Below, one piece after another: positions 43,447-51,061 of a DNA stretch of 64,000 nucleotides. This DNA comes from an uncultured Planctomycetia bacterium (GTDB lineage: Bacteria > Planctomycetota > Phycisphaerae > Phycisphaerales > SM1A02). The first letter of the stretch is position 1. Each line of letters begins with the position of its first letter. The notes beneath the pieces are model-generated. The model did not search any database and was not told where the DNA came from. It worked only from the letters and a program-made list of their open reading frames with translations. Location: the NCBI GenBank assembly GCA_937871505.1, contig CALMPF010000008.1, forward strand, positions 1 to 64,000. The letters are read 5' to 3'. Made by a program: the position numbers and the translations under genes.

Positions 43447-44712
43447 GGCCACGCCGTTGCCGTTGCAGTCCGGAAGCGGAGTTGCCAGGGGATCCCGGAT
43501 CACCTTGTAGATGGCGCTCATGTTCGAGTTGAGATGGTGCCGGATGAAGTAGAGCTCCCCATCGTGATCCTCCGCGAAGCTGACCACGTTGGCGATCGTG
43601 TGCCCCTCGATCGTCGGGGTGAACTTCGAGGTCTGCACCGCGAACTCCGTCACCTGGTTTCCGTCCCAGCGGAAGCTCCAGTACCGGTTGCTCCCGTAGT
43701 CGGCGAAGAAGAAGGTCCCGTCGGCCTCGGGGATCGCGCATCCGCGGTAGACGTGCCCGCCGATGACGCAGGTTCCGCCTGTCGGTCCTCGGTCGTAGAC
43801 GTGGATCGGCATCGTGAGCTCGGGCGAGTTGCACTCGCACCCCCCAAGCCCCGTGCAGAGGTTCCCTTCCATGCACCGCCAGCCGAAGTTCAGGCCGGTC
43901 ATGCCGGCCGGCGCGACGTTGACCTCCTCGCGGGCGTTCTGTCCGACATCGCCGATGTAGAGGTCTCCGGTCCTGCGGTCGAGCGAGCATCGCCACGGGT
44001 TGCGCAGCCCGTAGTGGAGGATCTCATCGTCCCCCGCGAGTCCGACGAAGGGATTCGAGGCGACGATTGCGTAGTTGCGGCTCGGATCGTCGGGGAAATC
44101 GTCCGCGTCGACATCGATGCGGAGGATCTTGCCGAGCTTCTGGTTGACGGTCTGCTGGGCGAGGTTTCCCGGATCGTTCGCCGCGCTTCCGTCTCCGCTC
44201 GAGATGAGCAGGTAGCCCTCGGCGTCGAAGGCCAGCCAGCCTCCATTGTGGTTCGGGGCGGGCTGTGCGTATGTGATGACCACCTGAGCCGAGTCGGGAT
44301 CGAGCGTGACCGGGCTCGTCGCCACATAGCGGACCACGACGGTCGCCCAGTTGTTGGCCGTGTAGTTGAGGTAGACGTAGCCGTTGGACTGGAACTGCGG
44401 ATGGAACGCGATCCCGAGCAGGCCCTGCTCCGAGACGTTGCCGATGCCACCGCCGACAAGCGGGTCGATGTCGAGCATCGGCTCGGGAAGGAGCGTGTCC
44501 GACGCGAGGTCGTAGACGCGAACTCGGCCGGGCTTCTCGGTGACGTAGATCCGCGACGAGTCGCCCGGCGCGAAGGCGAGGTGGGTAGGCCAGGTCAGGC
44601 CGACCATCACCCGCGTGGTCCGAAGCGGAATGTTCGAGCCTTGGCCGGGGGCGCACGGCGAGGTCGCGAGCGCCGCAAGGAGGGCGAAGGCGGCGAGACG
44701 GTCGAAATGCAT
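43216..44712 (-). CDS. Secreted PQQ-type sugar dehydrogenase with dockerin-like tail (paralogue 1)
   Basis: The product has 498 residues with a signal peptide (MHFDRLAAFALLAALATSP). Residues of about 30-410 form a six-bladed glucose/sorbosone dehydrogenase propeller: LTWPTHLAFAPGDSSRIYVTE, EQGLLGIAFHPQFQSNGYVYLNYT, PNHNGGWLAFDAEGYLLISSGDG, LGKILRIDVD, HYGLRNPWRCSLDRRTGDLYIGDVG. The His and Arg in PNHNGG and GLRNPWR are expected PQQ and substrate contacts. A Cys-rich insert (CMEGNLCTGLGGCECN) follows. The tail has Ca-binding DxNxNGxPDxCE repeats and two dockerin-like EF loops (DLNGDGIVDGADLG, DLNGDGTVDGGDLG). ATG 44712 has AGGAG 11 bases upstream. PQQ synthesis genes are not in the window. Confidence 0.88.
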   Translation of the reverse strand: MHFDRLAAFALLAALATSPCAPGQGSNIPLRTTRVMVGLTWPTHLAFAPGDSSRIYVTEKPGRVRVYDLASDTLLPEPMLDIDPLVGGGIGNVSEQGLLGIAFHPQFQSNGYVYLNYTANNWATVVVRYVATSPVTLDPDSAQVVITYAQPAPNHNGGWLAFDAEGYLLISSGDGSAANDPGNLAQQTVNQKLGKILRIDVDADDFPDDPSRNYAIVASNPFVGLAGDDEILHYGLRNPWRCSLDRRTGDLYIGDVGQNAREEVNVAPAGMTGLNFGWRCMEGNLCTGLGGCECNSPELTMPIHVYDRGPTGGTCVIGGHVYRGCAIPEADGTFFFADYGSNRYWSFRWDGNQVTEFAVQTSKFTPTIEGHTIANVVSFAEDHDGELYFIRHHLNSNMSAIYKVIRDPLATPLPDCNGNGVADTCDIARGDSLDLNGNGIPDECEPVPGDLNGDGIVDGADLGIMLGAWGECDGCDEDLNGDGTVDGGDLGVLLGNWT

Positions 44713-44983
44713 GAGGTCATCTCCTGAACTCGGGATCCGGAATCGAGTGCCGCCCACGCGCGGGCGTGAACTTGGCTGCACTCCTGGAGCTGTGACCTGA
44801 CCGTCCTCCCGGAAGGGGATGATCGGACGCATCGCCCGACGGCGTCGGCGATCTTCGTCGGCGGCCTCGTGGCCGCGTCCGTCGATCTCGATGCCACGGG
44901 AATCCGCGCTCGCTCGTCCTCCGACGAGGGGGCTTCGGACAGGATCGGGAACCCTACCGGAGCCGGGCCAGATCCGCAACGAA
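44713..44983. other. Intergenic leader of paralogue 1
   Basis: About 270 bases without a gene between the paralogue start and the terminator of the next gene. No clear promoter hexamers were found on the reverse strand. Confidence 0.4.
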
Positions 44984-45017
44984 AAGACGCCCCGCGACCG
45001 AAGTCGCGGGGCGTCTT
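44984..45017 (-). terminator. Rho-independent terminator of paralogue 2
   Basis: AAGACGCCCCGCGAC (44984-44998), loop CGAA, and its perfect complement (45003-45017) form a 15-bp stem. On the reverse strand the stem is followed by TTCGTT, so with the T pair at the stem end it makes a T-rich tail. Confidence 0.8.
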
Positions 45018-45102
45018 GACGGTTGCTCGGCCGATCCGGCGAGGGGTCGCCTCGCCGGTCTTTCCATCGGGTCGCCGATGGACAGGCCCGGAGGATCGCC
45101 AG

Positions 45103-45340
45103 CGTGGAATCAGGTCCAGTTGCCGAGGAGGACGCCGAGGTCGCCGCCATCCACGGTGCCGTCTCCGTTGAGGTCCTCATCGCACCCGTCGCACTCGCCC
45201 CACGCTCCGAGCATGATGCCGAGGTCGGCGCCGTCGACGATGCCGTCGCCGTTGAGGTCGCCGGGGACGGGTTCGCATTCGTCAGGGATCCCGTTGCCGT
45301 TCAGGTCGAGGCTGTCGCCGCGGGCGATGTCGCAGGTGTC
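45103..45340 (-). repeat. 238-bp perfect repeat, copy 2 (C-terminal dockerin-like cassette)
   Basis: Identical to 43209-43446. It covers the final 76 or so codons, the stop and a few bases beyond. Confidence 0.95.
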
Positions 45341-46615
45341 CGGCTGGCCGTTGCCGTTGCAGTCAGGCAGCGGATCCGCCGAGGGATCGCGGACGACGCG
45401 ATACAGCCAGCCCTGCCCGGTGCCGCCGCCATGGCGGACGTAGTACATCTCGCCGTCGTGGTTCTCACCCCACGCGACGACGAGGTTCGAGGTGAGACCT
45501 TCGAGCGTCGGCGTGAACTTGGAAGTCTGCACGGTGAACTCGGTCGCGCTGGAGCCGTTCCACTTCACGCTCCAGTAGCGGTTCGTCCCGTAGTCGACGA
45601 AGAAGTACGTGCCATCGGCCTCGGGGATCTCGCAGCCGCGGTAGACGAGTCCGCCGGTGATCGAGATGCCGCCGGTGGGTCCGTGGTCGTACCAGTGGAT
45701 CGGCATGGTCAGCGACGGCGACATGCAGGTGCAGCCGCTGAGCCCGGTGCACAGGTTGCCTTCCATGCACCGCCAGCCGAAGTTCAGGCCCGCGGAGCCT
45801 GCGGGTGCGACGTTGACCTCCTCGCGGGCGTTCTGGCCGACGTCCGCGATGTAGAGGTCGCCGGTCGCCCGGTCGAACGTCGAGCGCCAGGGGTTGCGGA
45901 GCCCGTAGTGGAGGATCTCGTCGTCGCCTGCCATCCCGACGAAGGGGTTCTCGGGGGGGATCGCGTAGTTCCGCGTCGGGTCGGCGGGGAAGTCATCGCC
46001 ATTGACATCGAGCCGGAGCATCTTGCCGAGCTTCTGGTTGACGATCTGCTGGGCCCGGTTCCCGGGATCGTTCGCGCTGCCGCCGTCGCCGCTGGCGATG
46101 TAGAGGTAGCCGCTCGGCCCGAAGCCGATCCAGCCTCCGTTGTGGTTCGTGAACGGCTGGGTGAACGTGATGATCTGGAGGGCGGTGCCGGTGTTGATCG
46201 GGGCTTCCGGATTGTTCGGGTCCATCGTGTACCGCGCGACGACGGTTCCTCCCGCGTTGTTCGTGTAATAGAGGTACACGTACCCGTTGGTCTGCCAATC
46301 GGGGTGGAACGCCAGACCGAGGAGCCCCTGCTCGTTGTTCTGCGTCGTGCCGCCGCCGACGATCGGGTCGATGTCGAGGATGGCGGGGAGGAGGGTGCTG
46401 GTCGACTGCTTGAAGATCCGGATCGTCCCGCGCTTCTCCGTGAGGAAGACCCGGTCGTTGTCGCCCGGGGCGAAGACGACGTTCGTCGGGAAGGTCAGCC
46501 CCGTCGCGATCCGCGAGGTCCGGAGCGGAATCGCCGCCCCGCCTTGCGCGGCGGCGAGGCCCGTGAACAGGGTGGTCGACAGCAGTGCCAAGCTCAGAAG
46601 TCGGGTGCGGTTCAT
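45110..46615 (-). CDS. Secreted PQQ-type sugar dehydrogenase with dockerin-like tail (paralogue 2)
   Basis: The product has 501 residues and a signal peptide (MNRTRLLSLALLSTTLFTGLAAAQ). The propeller domain follows the same plan as its neighbour (EQGLLGLAFHPDWQTNGYVYLYYT, TNHNGGWIGFGPSGYLYIASGDGG, LGKMLRLDVNGDDFPADPTRNYAI, HYGLRNPWRSTFDRATGDLYIADVG) but differs at many positions, so the catalytic domains have been separate for a long time. The C-terminal 76 residues are identical at the DNA level. Both proteins probably go to the same surface or secretion route through this tail. ATG 46615 has AAGGAA about 11 bases upstream. Confidence 0.88.
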   Translation of the reverse strand: MNRTRLLSLALLSTTLFTGLAAAQGGAAIPLRTSRIATGLTFPTNVVFAPGDNDRVFLTEKRGTIRIFKQSTSTLLPAILDIDPIVGGGTTQNNEQGLLGLAFHPDWQTNGYVYLYYTNNAGGTVVARYTMDPNNPEAPINTGTALQIITFTQPFTNHNGGWIGFGPSGYLYIASGDGGSANDPGNRAQQIVNQKLGKMLRLDVNGDDFPADPTRNYAIPPENPFVGMAGDDEILHYGLRNPWRSTFDRATGDLYIADVGQNAREEVNVAPAGSAGLNFGWRCMEGNLCTGLSGCTCMSPSLTMPIHWYDHGPTGGISITGGLVYRGCEIPEADGTYFFVDYGTNRYWSVKWNGSSATEFTVQTSKFTPTLEGLTSNLVVAWGENHDGEMYYVRHGGGTGQGWLYRVVRDPSADPLPDCNGNGQPDTCDIARGDSLDLNGNGIPDECEPVPGDLNGDGIVDGADLGIMLGAWGECDGCDEDLNGDGTVDGGDLGVLLGNWT

Positions 46616-46923
46616 CGGATCGGAGTTCCTTGGGGGGACGCGTGGAAGCTGCGGGCTTGCGGTGAAGAGACCACGTCACGTCCGCTGCGGCGGACGTCGA
46701 TCGTCGTCAGAAGCCCGCCGCTGGCGACTCGAACGGGCAGTCGCGCAGGGGACGGTGGGGGAGACCTCGAGTGCCACGACAAGCCACCGATCAGGAGGAT
46801 CGGCGGCTCAACCCGGGGCCACCTCGAAGTCTGCTGGCGTCGCCGGGGACTCCGGCGACGAAGTAACACTAACCCCCGGCGGCCGACCGGACAAGAAAAA
46901 GTCTCGACTTCGGCGCGAAGGCG
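46616..46923. other. Gene-free stretch upstream of paralogue 2
   Basis: No gene is recognised. It presumably contains the promoter of the dehydrogenase paralogue, which could not be identified, and merges into the repeat field. Confidence 0.4.
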
Positions 46924-47100
46924 TGGCGGACCGGCGTCCGGCCGGCCGGACGGCTGGCGAAGCCGTCGTGGACCGACGTCCAGCCGGACGGCTGGCGAAG
47001 GCGTCGTGGACCGGCGTCCAGCAGGACGGCTGGCGAAGGCGTCCTGGACCGGCGTCCAGCAGGACGGCTGGCGAAGGCGTCCTGGACCGGCGTCTTGCCG
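46924..47100. repeat. 38-bp tandem repeat array
   Basis: Units start at 46968, 47006 and 47044 (38 bp each), with a longer variant before them (from 46924) and a partial unit after (47082-47100). The unit begins (G/C)TGGACCGGCGTCCAGCAG and ends GGCTGGCGAAGGCGTC. Units 3 and 4 differ only at their first base. Each unit contains the small inverted repeat TGGAC-CGGC-GTCCA. Confidence 0.85.
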
Positions 47101-47225
47101 GAGAGCCGTGGGCATCTCGTTTCCGCCGCGACTCCCCGCGCGGCACCGACGGCGAACGCCCTGACGCGCTCGACGCCGGGATGCTCCGCCGTCGATCCCA
47201 AGCGACGCTGCGGAAGGACGCACCC

Positions 47226-47640
47226 TGCGTGAACATGGACACACCTTGCGCACCGGCCGTGCGTGAACATGGACACACCTTGCGCACCGGCCGCGGCGGT
47301 TATCAGAACAAGCTGACAGGGATGCTCCGGACTCCGGGCCGCGCAAGGGGCCGCGCGAGGACACACCTGGGCGGCGCTGGGCGGCGCAAGGACAGGGCGG
47401 CGCAAGGGGCGGCGCATGGACACACCTCGCGCGAACATGGACACACCCTGCGCACCAGTTGCAGCGGTTATCAGAACAAGGCGGCAGAGGTGCTGAGTAC
47501 TCCGGAAGGCCTGCTCCGCCCGGTTCGGAGCTGCGCAAGGACACACCCTGGGCGAACAGGGCCGCGCAAGGACACACCTTGCGCGAACATGGACACACCC
47601 TGCGCACCGGCCGCGACGGTTATCGCGACAAGACGGCAGA
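47226..47640. repeat. Dispersed/tandem GGACACACC repeat field
   Basis: The 9-mer GGACACACC occurs eight times in about 370 bases. At 47226-47293 a 34-bp unit (TGCGTGAACATGGACACACC + TTGCGCACCGGCCG) is repeated twice perfectly. A larger unit containing ...GCGCACC...CGGTTATC...ACAAG...GGCAGAGGTG occurs three times, with CGGTTATC at 47297, 47464 and 47617. No open frame with coding character fits. The repeats end near 47640; 47641-47910 shows nothing recognisable. Confidence 0.8.
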
Positions 47641-47910
47641 GGTGGTGGCAATCTCGGAAGGTCTGCTTCCCGCCCCGTCGGGGCTGGCCCGCTGCTCGTC
47701 GAGCGTGTCCAGGCGCTGTCCAGTGGGGTACTGGCCCTCCGGCGTCTCTCCGCGGGGTTCACTCCGGGTCCACGCCGGGCGCGGGTCAGAGCCTGCCCAC
47801 GCCTCGACCCGCCGTGGCGAGCGTCGGGACGTGCGCGACCCGCTCATCCGGTCCTCCCCGGCTGGGGTCCCCGGCGACGCGATCGCGGGGCGAGCCCCGC
47901 CGAGCGGGTC

Positions 47911-49587
47911 TCACGCAGGGAGGTCGGCCGTGCCGAGCAGGCGATCGACCGCCTCGTTGGCTGCGTCGACGAAGGGGAGGAGCACGATCTCGGCGTCGAG
48001 CGACTCAAAGAGCGCCGCGTCGCGCAGGCCGTGCGCGGTCAGCGCGACGCGACCTTGGTACCCCGCGCTGCGGAGATGGCGGAGGACGGCGACGTTGGTC
48101 GAGCGGTGGGGCACCGCGCAGATCACCAGAGACGCCGATGCGAGCGGAAGTGCCAAGGCGAACTCCGGATCCTCGGCGTCGCCGTGCTGCGCGGCGAGCC
48201 CCTCCCGCTGCGCGTGGCGGACGGCCTCGGGGTCGAAGTCGATGCCCAGCACCGAGCGACCCCGTGCCATCAGGCCGCGCAGGATGTTCCCTCCGTAGCG
48301 GCCGAGACCGAGCACGATCGTGTCGATGTCGCGCTCCCCGCGTTCGACGTGCTGGATCTCTCGGAACGGATGTGCACGCTCGAAGAGACCGAGGTACGGC
48401 GCGACCGCCTCATAGATCGGTCCCGAGTAGAGGATCAGGTAGGTCGAGACGCCGATGGTCACGATCCCGACCAGCGTGACCAGCCCGAGCGTGTCCGGCG
48501 AGATGTGATCGACGGCGACCCCCAGCGCCGCGAGGATCAGAGAGAACTCGCTGATCTGGGCGACCGTGAGCCCGGCGAGGAAGCCCGTCCGCCGTCGATA
48601 CCCCATCGCGCCCATGATCGCCATGACGATCAGCGGGTTGCCGATGAGGACGAAGAGCGAGAGAGCGCTCGCCGCCCCCACCTGGGCCGTGAGCCGAGAG
48701 AGGTCGAGCGAGGCGCCGAGCTGCACGAAGAAGAAGAGCAGCAGGAAGTCGCGCACGCCGGTGAGCCGCCCTCCGATCGCGTCGCGCCACGGCGTGCCGG
48801 CGAGCGAGCAGCCCGCGAGGAACGCCCCGACCTCTCCGCTGAGGCCGATGATCTCGCAGATCGCGTAGAGCCCGACCGCCCACGCCAGCGCGAAGAGCGT
48901 CAGCGCCTCCGGCGCGCGGGCGAGCCGCCGGGTCAGGGGGGGGAGAGCGAAGCGCATCAGCAGCCCCACGCCGAGGAGCAGCGCCACGCCCTTGCCGAGC
49001 GCGATGAGCATGCGCGCAGCCCCGAATCCGGCCGCGCCCTCTTCTGCCGCCGCTGCGCCGCCGCTCCCGGCGCCGAACGCCGCCAGGGCGATCATCGCCA
49101 CGATGACGACGAGGTCCTGCACGATCAGGAATCCGACGGCGATCCGGCCATGCAGGGCGTCGATCTCCCGCTTGTCGCTGAGGAGCTTGACGATGATGAT
49201 CGTGCTCGAGAACGTCAGGGCCACGGCGGCGTAGAGCGCATCGAGCCACGGAAGGCCGAGCCCGAGACAGATCACGAAGCCGATGAGCGACGTGAAGGCG
49301 ACCTGCCCGAGCCCGGTCGCGAGCGCGACCGGTCCGACGCTCCGCACGACGTTGAGGTCGAGCCGGAGTCCGACGAGAAAGAGCAGGACCGCGATGCCCG
49401 CCTTCGCGAGAAGCCCGAGGACATCGTCCTTCGTGACCAGCTCGAGGCCGACCGGGCCGACGAGGATTCCCACGGCGATGAACCCGACGATCAGCGGCTG
49501 CCGCAGCCACGTCGCCAGCGCGCCGAAGAGGGCGGAGATGCCGAGGATCGCGGCGAGCCGCTCGAAGGCTGGGAGATCGGCGAGCAC
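47911..49587 (-). CDS. Kef-type (CPA2) cation:proton antiporter with TrkA-N domain
   Basis: The product has 558 residues. About twelve hydrophobic segments form the exchanger domain, with ALATWLRQPLIVGFIAVGILVGP, LLFLVGLRLDL, FSSTIIIVKLLSDKREIDALHGRIAVGFLIVQDLVVI, FFVQLGASLDL and FLAGLTVAQISEFSLILAALGV. A cytosolic RCK-N domain starts DTIVLGLGRYGGNILRGLMARGRSVLGIDFDPEAV and ends in ADLPA; no second RCK-C domain is visible. It probably exports K+ or Na+ against protons under NAD(H) or nucleotide control. GTG 49587 is chosen because TACGCT lies 6 bases upstream and the protein then starts at VLADLPAFERLAAILG, as in the family. Confidence 0.88.
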   Translation of the reverse strand: MLADLPAFERLAAILGISALFGALATWLRQPLIVGFIAVGILVGPVGLELVTKDDVLGLLAKAGIAVLLFLVGLRLDLNVVRSVGPVALATGLGQVAFTSLIGFVICLGLGLPWLDALYAAVALTFSSTIIIVKLLSDKREIDALHGRIAVGFLIVQDLVVIVAMIALAAFGAGSGGAAAAEEGAAGFGAARMLIALGKGVALLLGVGLLMRFALPPLTRRLARAPEALTLFALAWAVGLYAICEIIGLSGEVGAFLAGCSLAGTPWRDAIGGRLTGVRDFLLLFFFVQLGASLDLSRLTAQVGAASALSLFVLIGNPLIVMAIMGAMGYRRRTGFLAGLTVAQISEFSLILAALGVAVDHISPDTLGLVTLVGIVTIGVSTYLILYSGPIYEAVAPYLGLFERAHPFREIQHVERGERDIDTIVLGLGRYGGNILRGLMARGRSVLGIDFDPEAVRHAQREGLAAQHGDAEDPEFALALPLASASLVICAVPHRSTNVAVLRHLRSAGYQGRVALTAHGLRDAALFESLDAEIVLLPFVDAANEAVDRLLGTADLPA

Positions 49588-49593
49588 CGGGTG

Positions 49594-49599
49594 AGCGTA
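49594..49599 (-). promoter_or_regulatory. Start-proximal -10 element TACGCT
   Basis: On the reverse strand TACGCT ends 6 bases before GTG 49587. It decides the start of the antiporter gene, which has no ATG near the N-terminus of the domain. Confidence 0.6.
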
Positions 49600-49810
49600 C
49601 TCGATCGGCGTGCTCGCTCGGGGCGTGCCGGTCTTCGTGCGCGGACTCGCGCAGGCCGCGCGCCGATGGCGGTCGTCCTCCGGTTCATCGCGGAGGCGCA
49701 GCGCGCCGCGGCAGGCGCCGTCCCGCGCGCGGCCGCGCGGACTCGCGCTCCGGAGCGCGCCGGGTCGGCGCCGCGCTGTACCGACCCTCGACCACGGGCC
49801 TCGCGGCGGT

Positions 49811-50968
49811 TCACCAGCCGGGGATGAGGAACTTCCCGTCGCGCTGGATGAGCTCGCCGTCGCACTCGATCGTCCCGCCCGCCACCGCGTTGCCATCCTG
49901 CGCCTTGCGCGGCCTGAGATCGCAGACCATGTCCCAGTGCAGACCGCTCTGGTTCGAGTTGCCCGACTCCGGGTAGCCCGCGCCGACCGCGGCGTGGAAG
50001 GTGCCGCCGATCTTCTCGTCGAAGAGCGTGTTGCGTGAGAACTCCGTGATCCCGTAGTTGGTCCCGATGGCGATCTCGCCCAGCGTGCGGGCGCCGGAGT
50101 CCTGGTCGAGCAGCCGGATCAGGAACTCCTCGTTGCGCGTCGCGGTGGCATCGACCACGCGGCCTTCCTTGAACGCCAGCCGGACTCCCGCCGCCTCGCG
50201 GCCGTTGTAGACGGCGGGAAACGTGTAGTTGACGTGCCCATCGGCGCCGCGGGGACCGGCGAAGACCTCGCCATCGGGGAAGTTCTGCCGACCGGAGCAG
50301 TTGATCCACGTGGAGCCGGCGACATCGACGACCAGGTCGGTTCCGTCGTGGCCGTCGCACGCCGGCGCGCGGAAGCGGAGCGTGCTGCGGCCCTGCAATC
50401 GCTCGCGCACGCGCTCCTGCCGCTCGTGCACCGCCCTCCATGCCGCGACGGGGTCAGCGTGATCGAGGAGCCCGGCTCCGAAGACGAACTCCTCGTACTG
50501 GGCGAGGCTCATCTCCGCATCCTGCGCCGCGGCCTGCGTCGGCATCTGCGTGCCGCACCAGCGGAGCTTCCCGGCGGCCGCCCGCTCCATCGAGCGCTGC
50601 ATGGTGGGTCTGGCTCCTTGCTGGAACCTGGCCACCCGGGCCGGATCGAAGCGCGAGAGCGAGCGCGTGTTCTCGTCCGCGAGCAGGACGATGTTGACGT
50701 CGATGGTCTCGACGTAGCTGAGCATCATCGCGTTGGCGCGTGCGAGCTGCTCGTCGGTGCCGTGGGTGAGCAGCGACTCCGCGACGGCGCTGCGGCGGAT
50801 CACCGGGAACGGATCCCCCCCCGCCCGCACGCACGCGTCGATGACGGCGGTCGCGAGCGGCCATCCGGCCGGCTCGAATGCGACGCCGACGACATCGCCC
50901 GGCTTCACCCCGGTCGAATAGGTGACGAGGACATCGGCCAGCCTGTCGAGACGCGGATCGCGGGGCAT
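49811..50968 (-). CDS. M29-family aminopeptidase
   Basis: The product has 385 residues, the usual length of thermophilic-type aminopeptidases (AmpS/AmpT). It starts RLADVLVTYSTGVKPGDVVGV as in the family. Metal ligands are expected at GRQNFPDGEVFAGP (Glu), then EKIGGTFHAAVGAGYPESG with the His and Glu, then LHWDMVCDLR (His, Asp). The C-terminus GELIQRDGKFLIPGW is conserved. It releases N-terminal amino acids using two metal ions in the cytoplasm. ATG 50968 is supported by TACCCT 6 bases upstream. Confidence 0.9.
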   Translation of the reverse strand: MPRDPRLDRLADVLVTYSTGVKPGDVVGVAFEPAGWPLATAVIDACVRAGGDPFPVIRRSAVAESLLTHGTDEQLARANAMMLSYVETIDVNIVLLADENTRSLSRFDPARVARFQQGARPTMQRSMERAAAGKLRWCGTQMPTQAAAQDAEMSLAQYEEFVFGAGLLDHADPVAAWRAVHERQERVRERLQGRSTLRFRAPACDGHDGTDLVVDVAGSTWINCSGRQNFPDGEVFAGPRGADGHVNYTFPAVYNGREAAGVRLAFKEGRVVDATATRNEEFLIRLLDQDSGARTLGEIAIGTNYGITEFSRNTLFDEKIGGTFHAAVGAGYPESGNSNQSGLHWDMVCDLRPRKAQDGNAVAGGTIECDGELIQRDGKFLIPGW

Positions 50969-50974
50969 GCGGGG

Positions 50975-50980
50975 AGGGTA
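50975..50980 (-). promoter_or_regulatory. Start-proximal -10 element TACCCT
   Basis: On the reverse strand TACCCT ends 6 bases before ATG 50968 of the aminopeptidase gene. Confidence 0.6.
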
Positions 50981-51061
50981 CCGTCCGCTCGCCGGGACCG
51001 GGGCGCGGGCCGGTCCGGCGTCAGGCGTTGCTGGGCGCGGCGCCGGGAGCCTGCGCCGGAT

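Noticed and set aside
47226-47640. CRISPR array
   Set aside because: Repeats are not of constant length with regular unique spacers, and no cas genes are present in the window.
46869-47762. Cys-rich reverse-strand protein with repeats such as AGCVHVRARC
   Set aside because: It is only the translation of the DNA repeats. Equivalent repetitive translations appear in several frames, and no start signal supports any of them.
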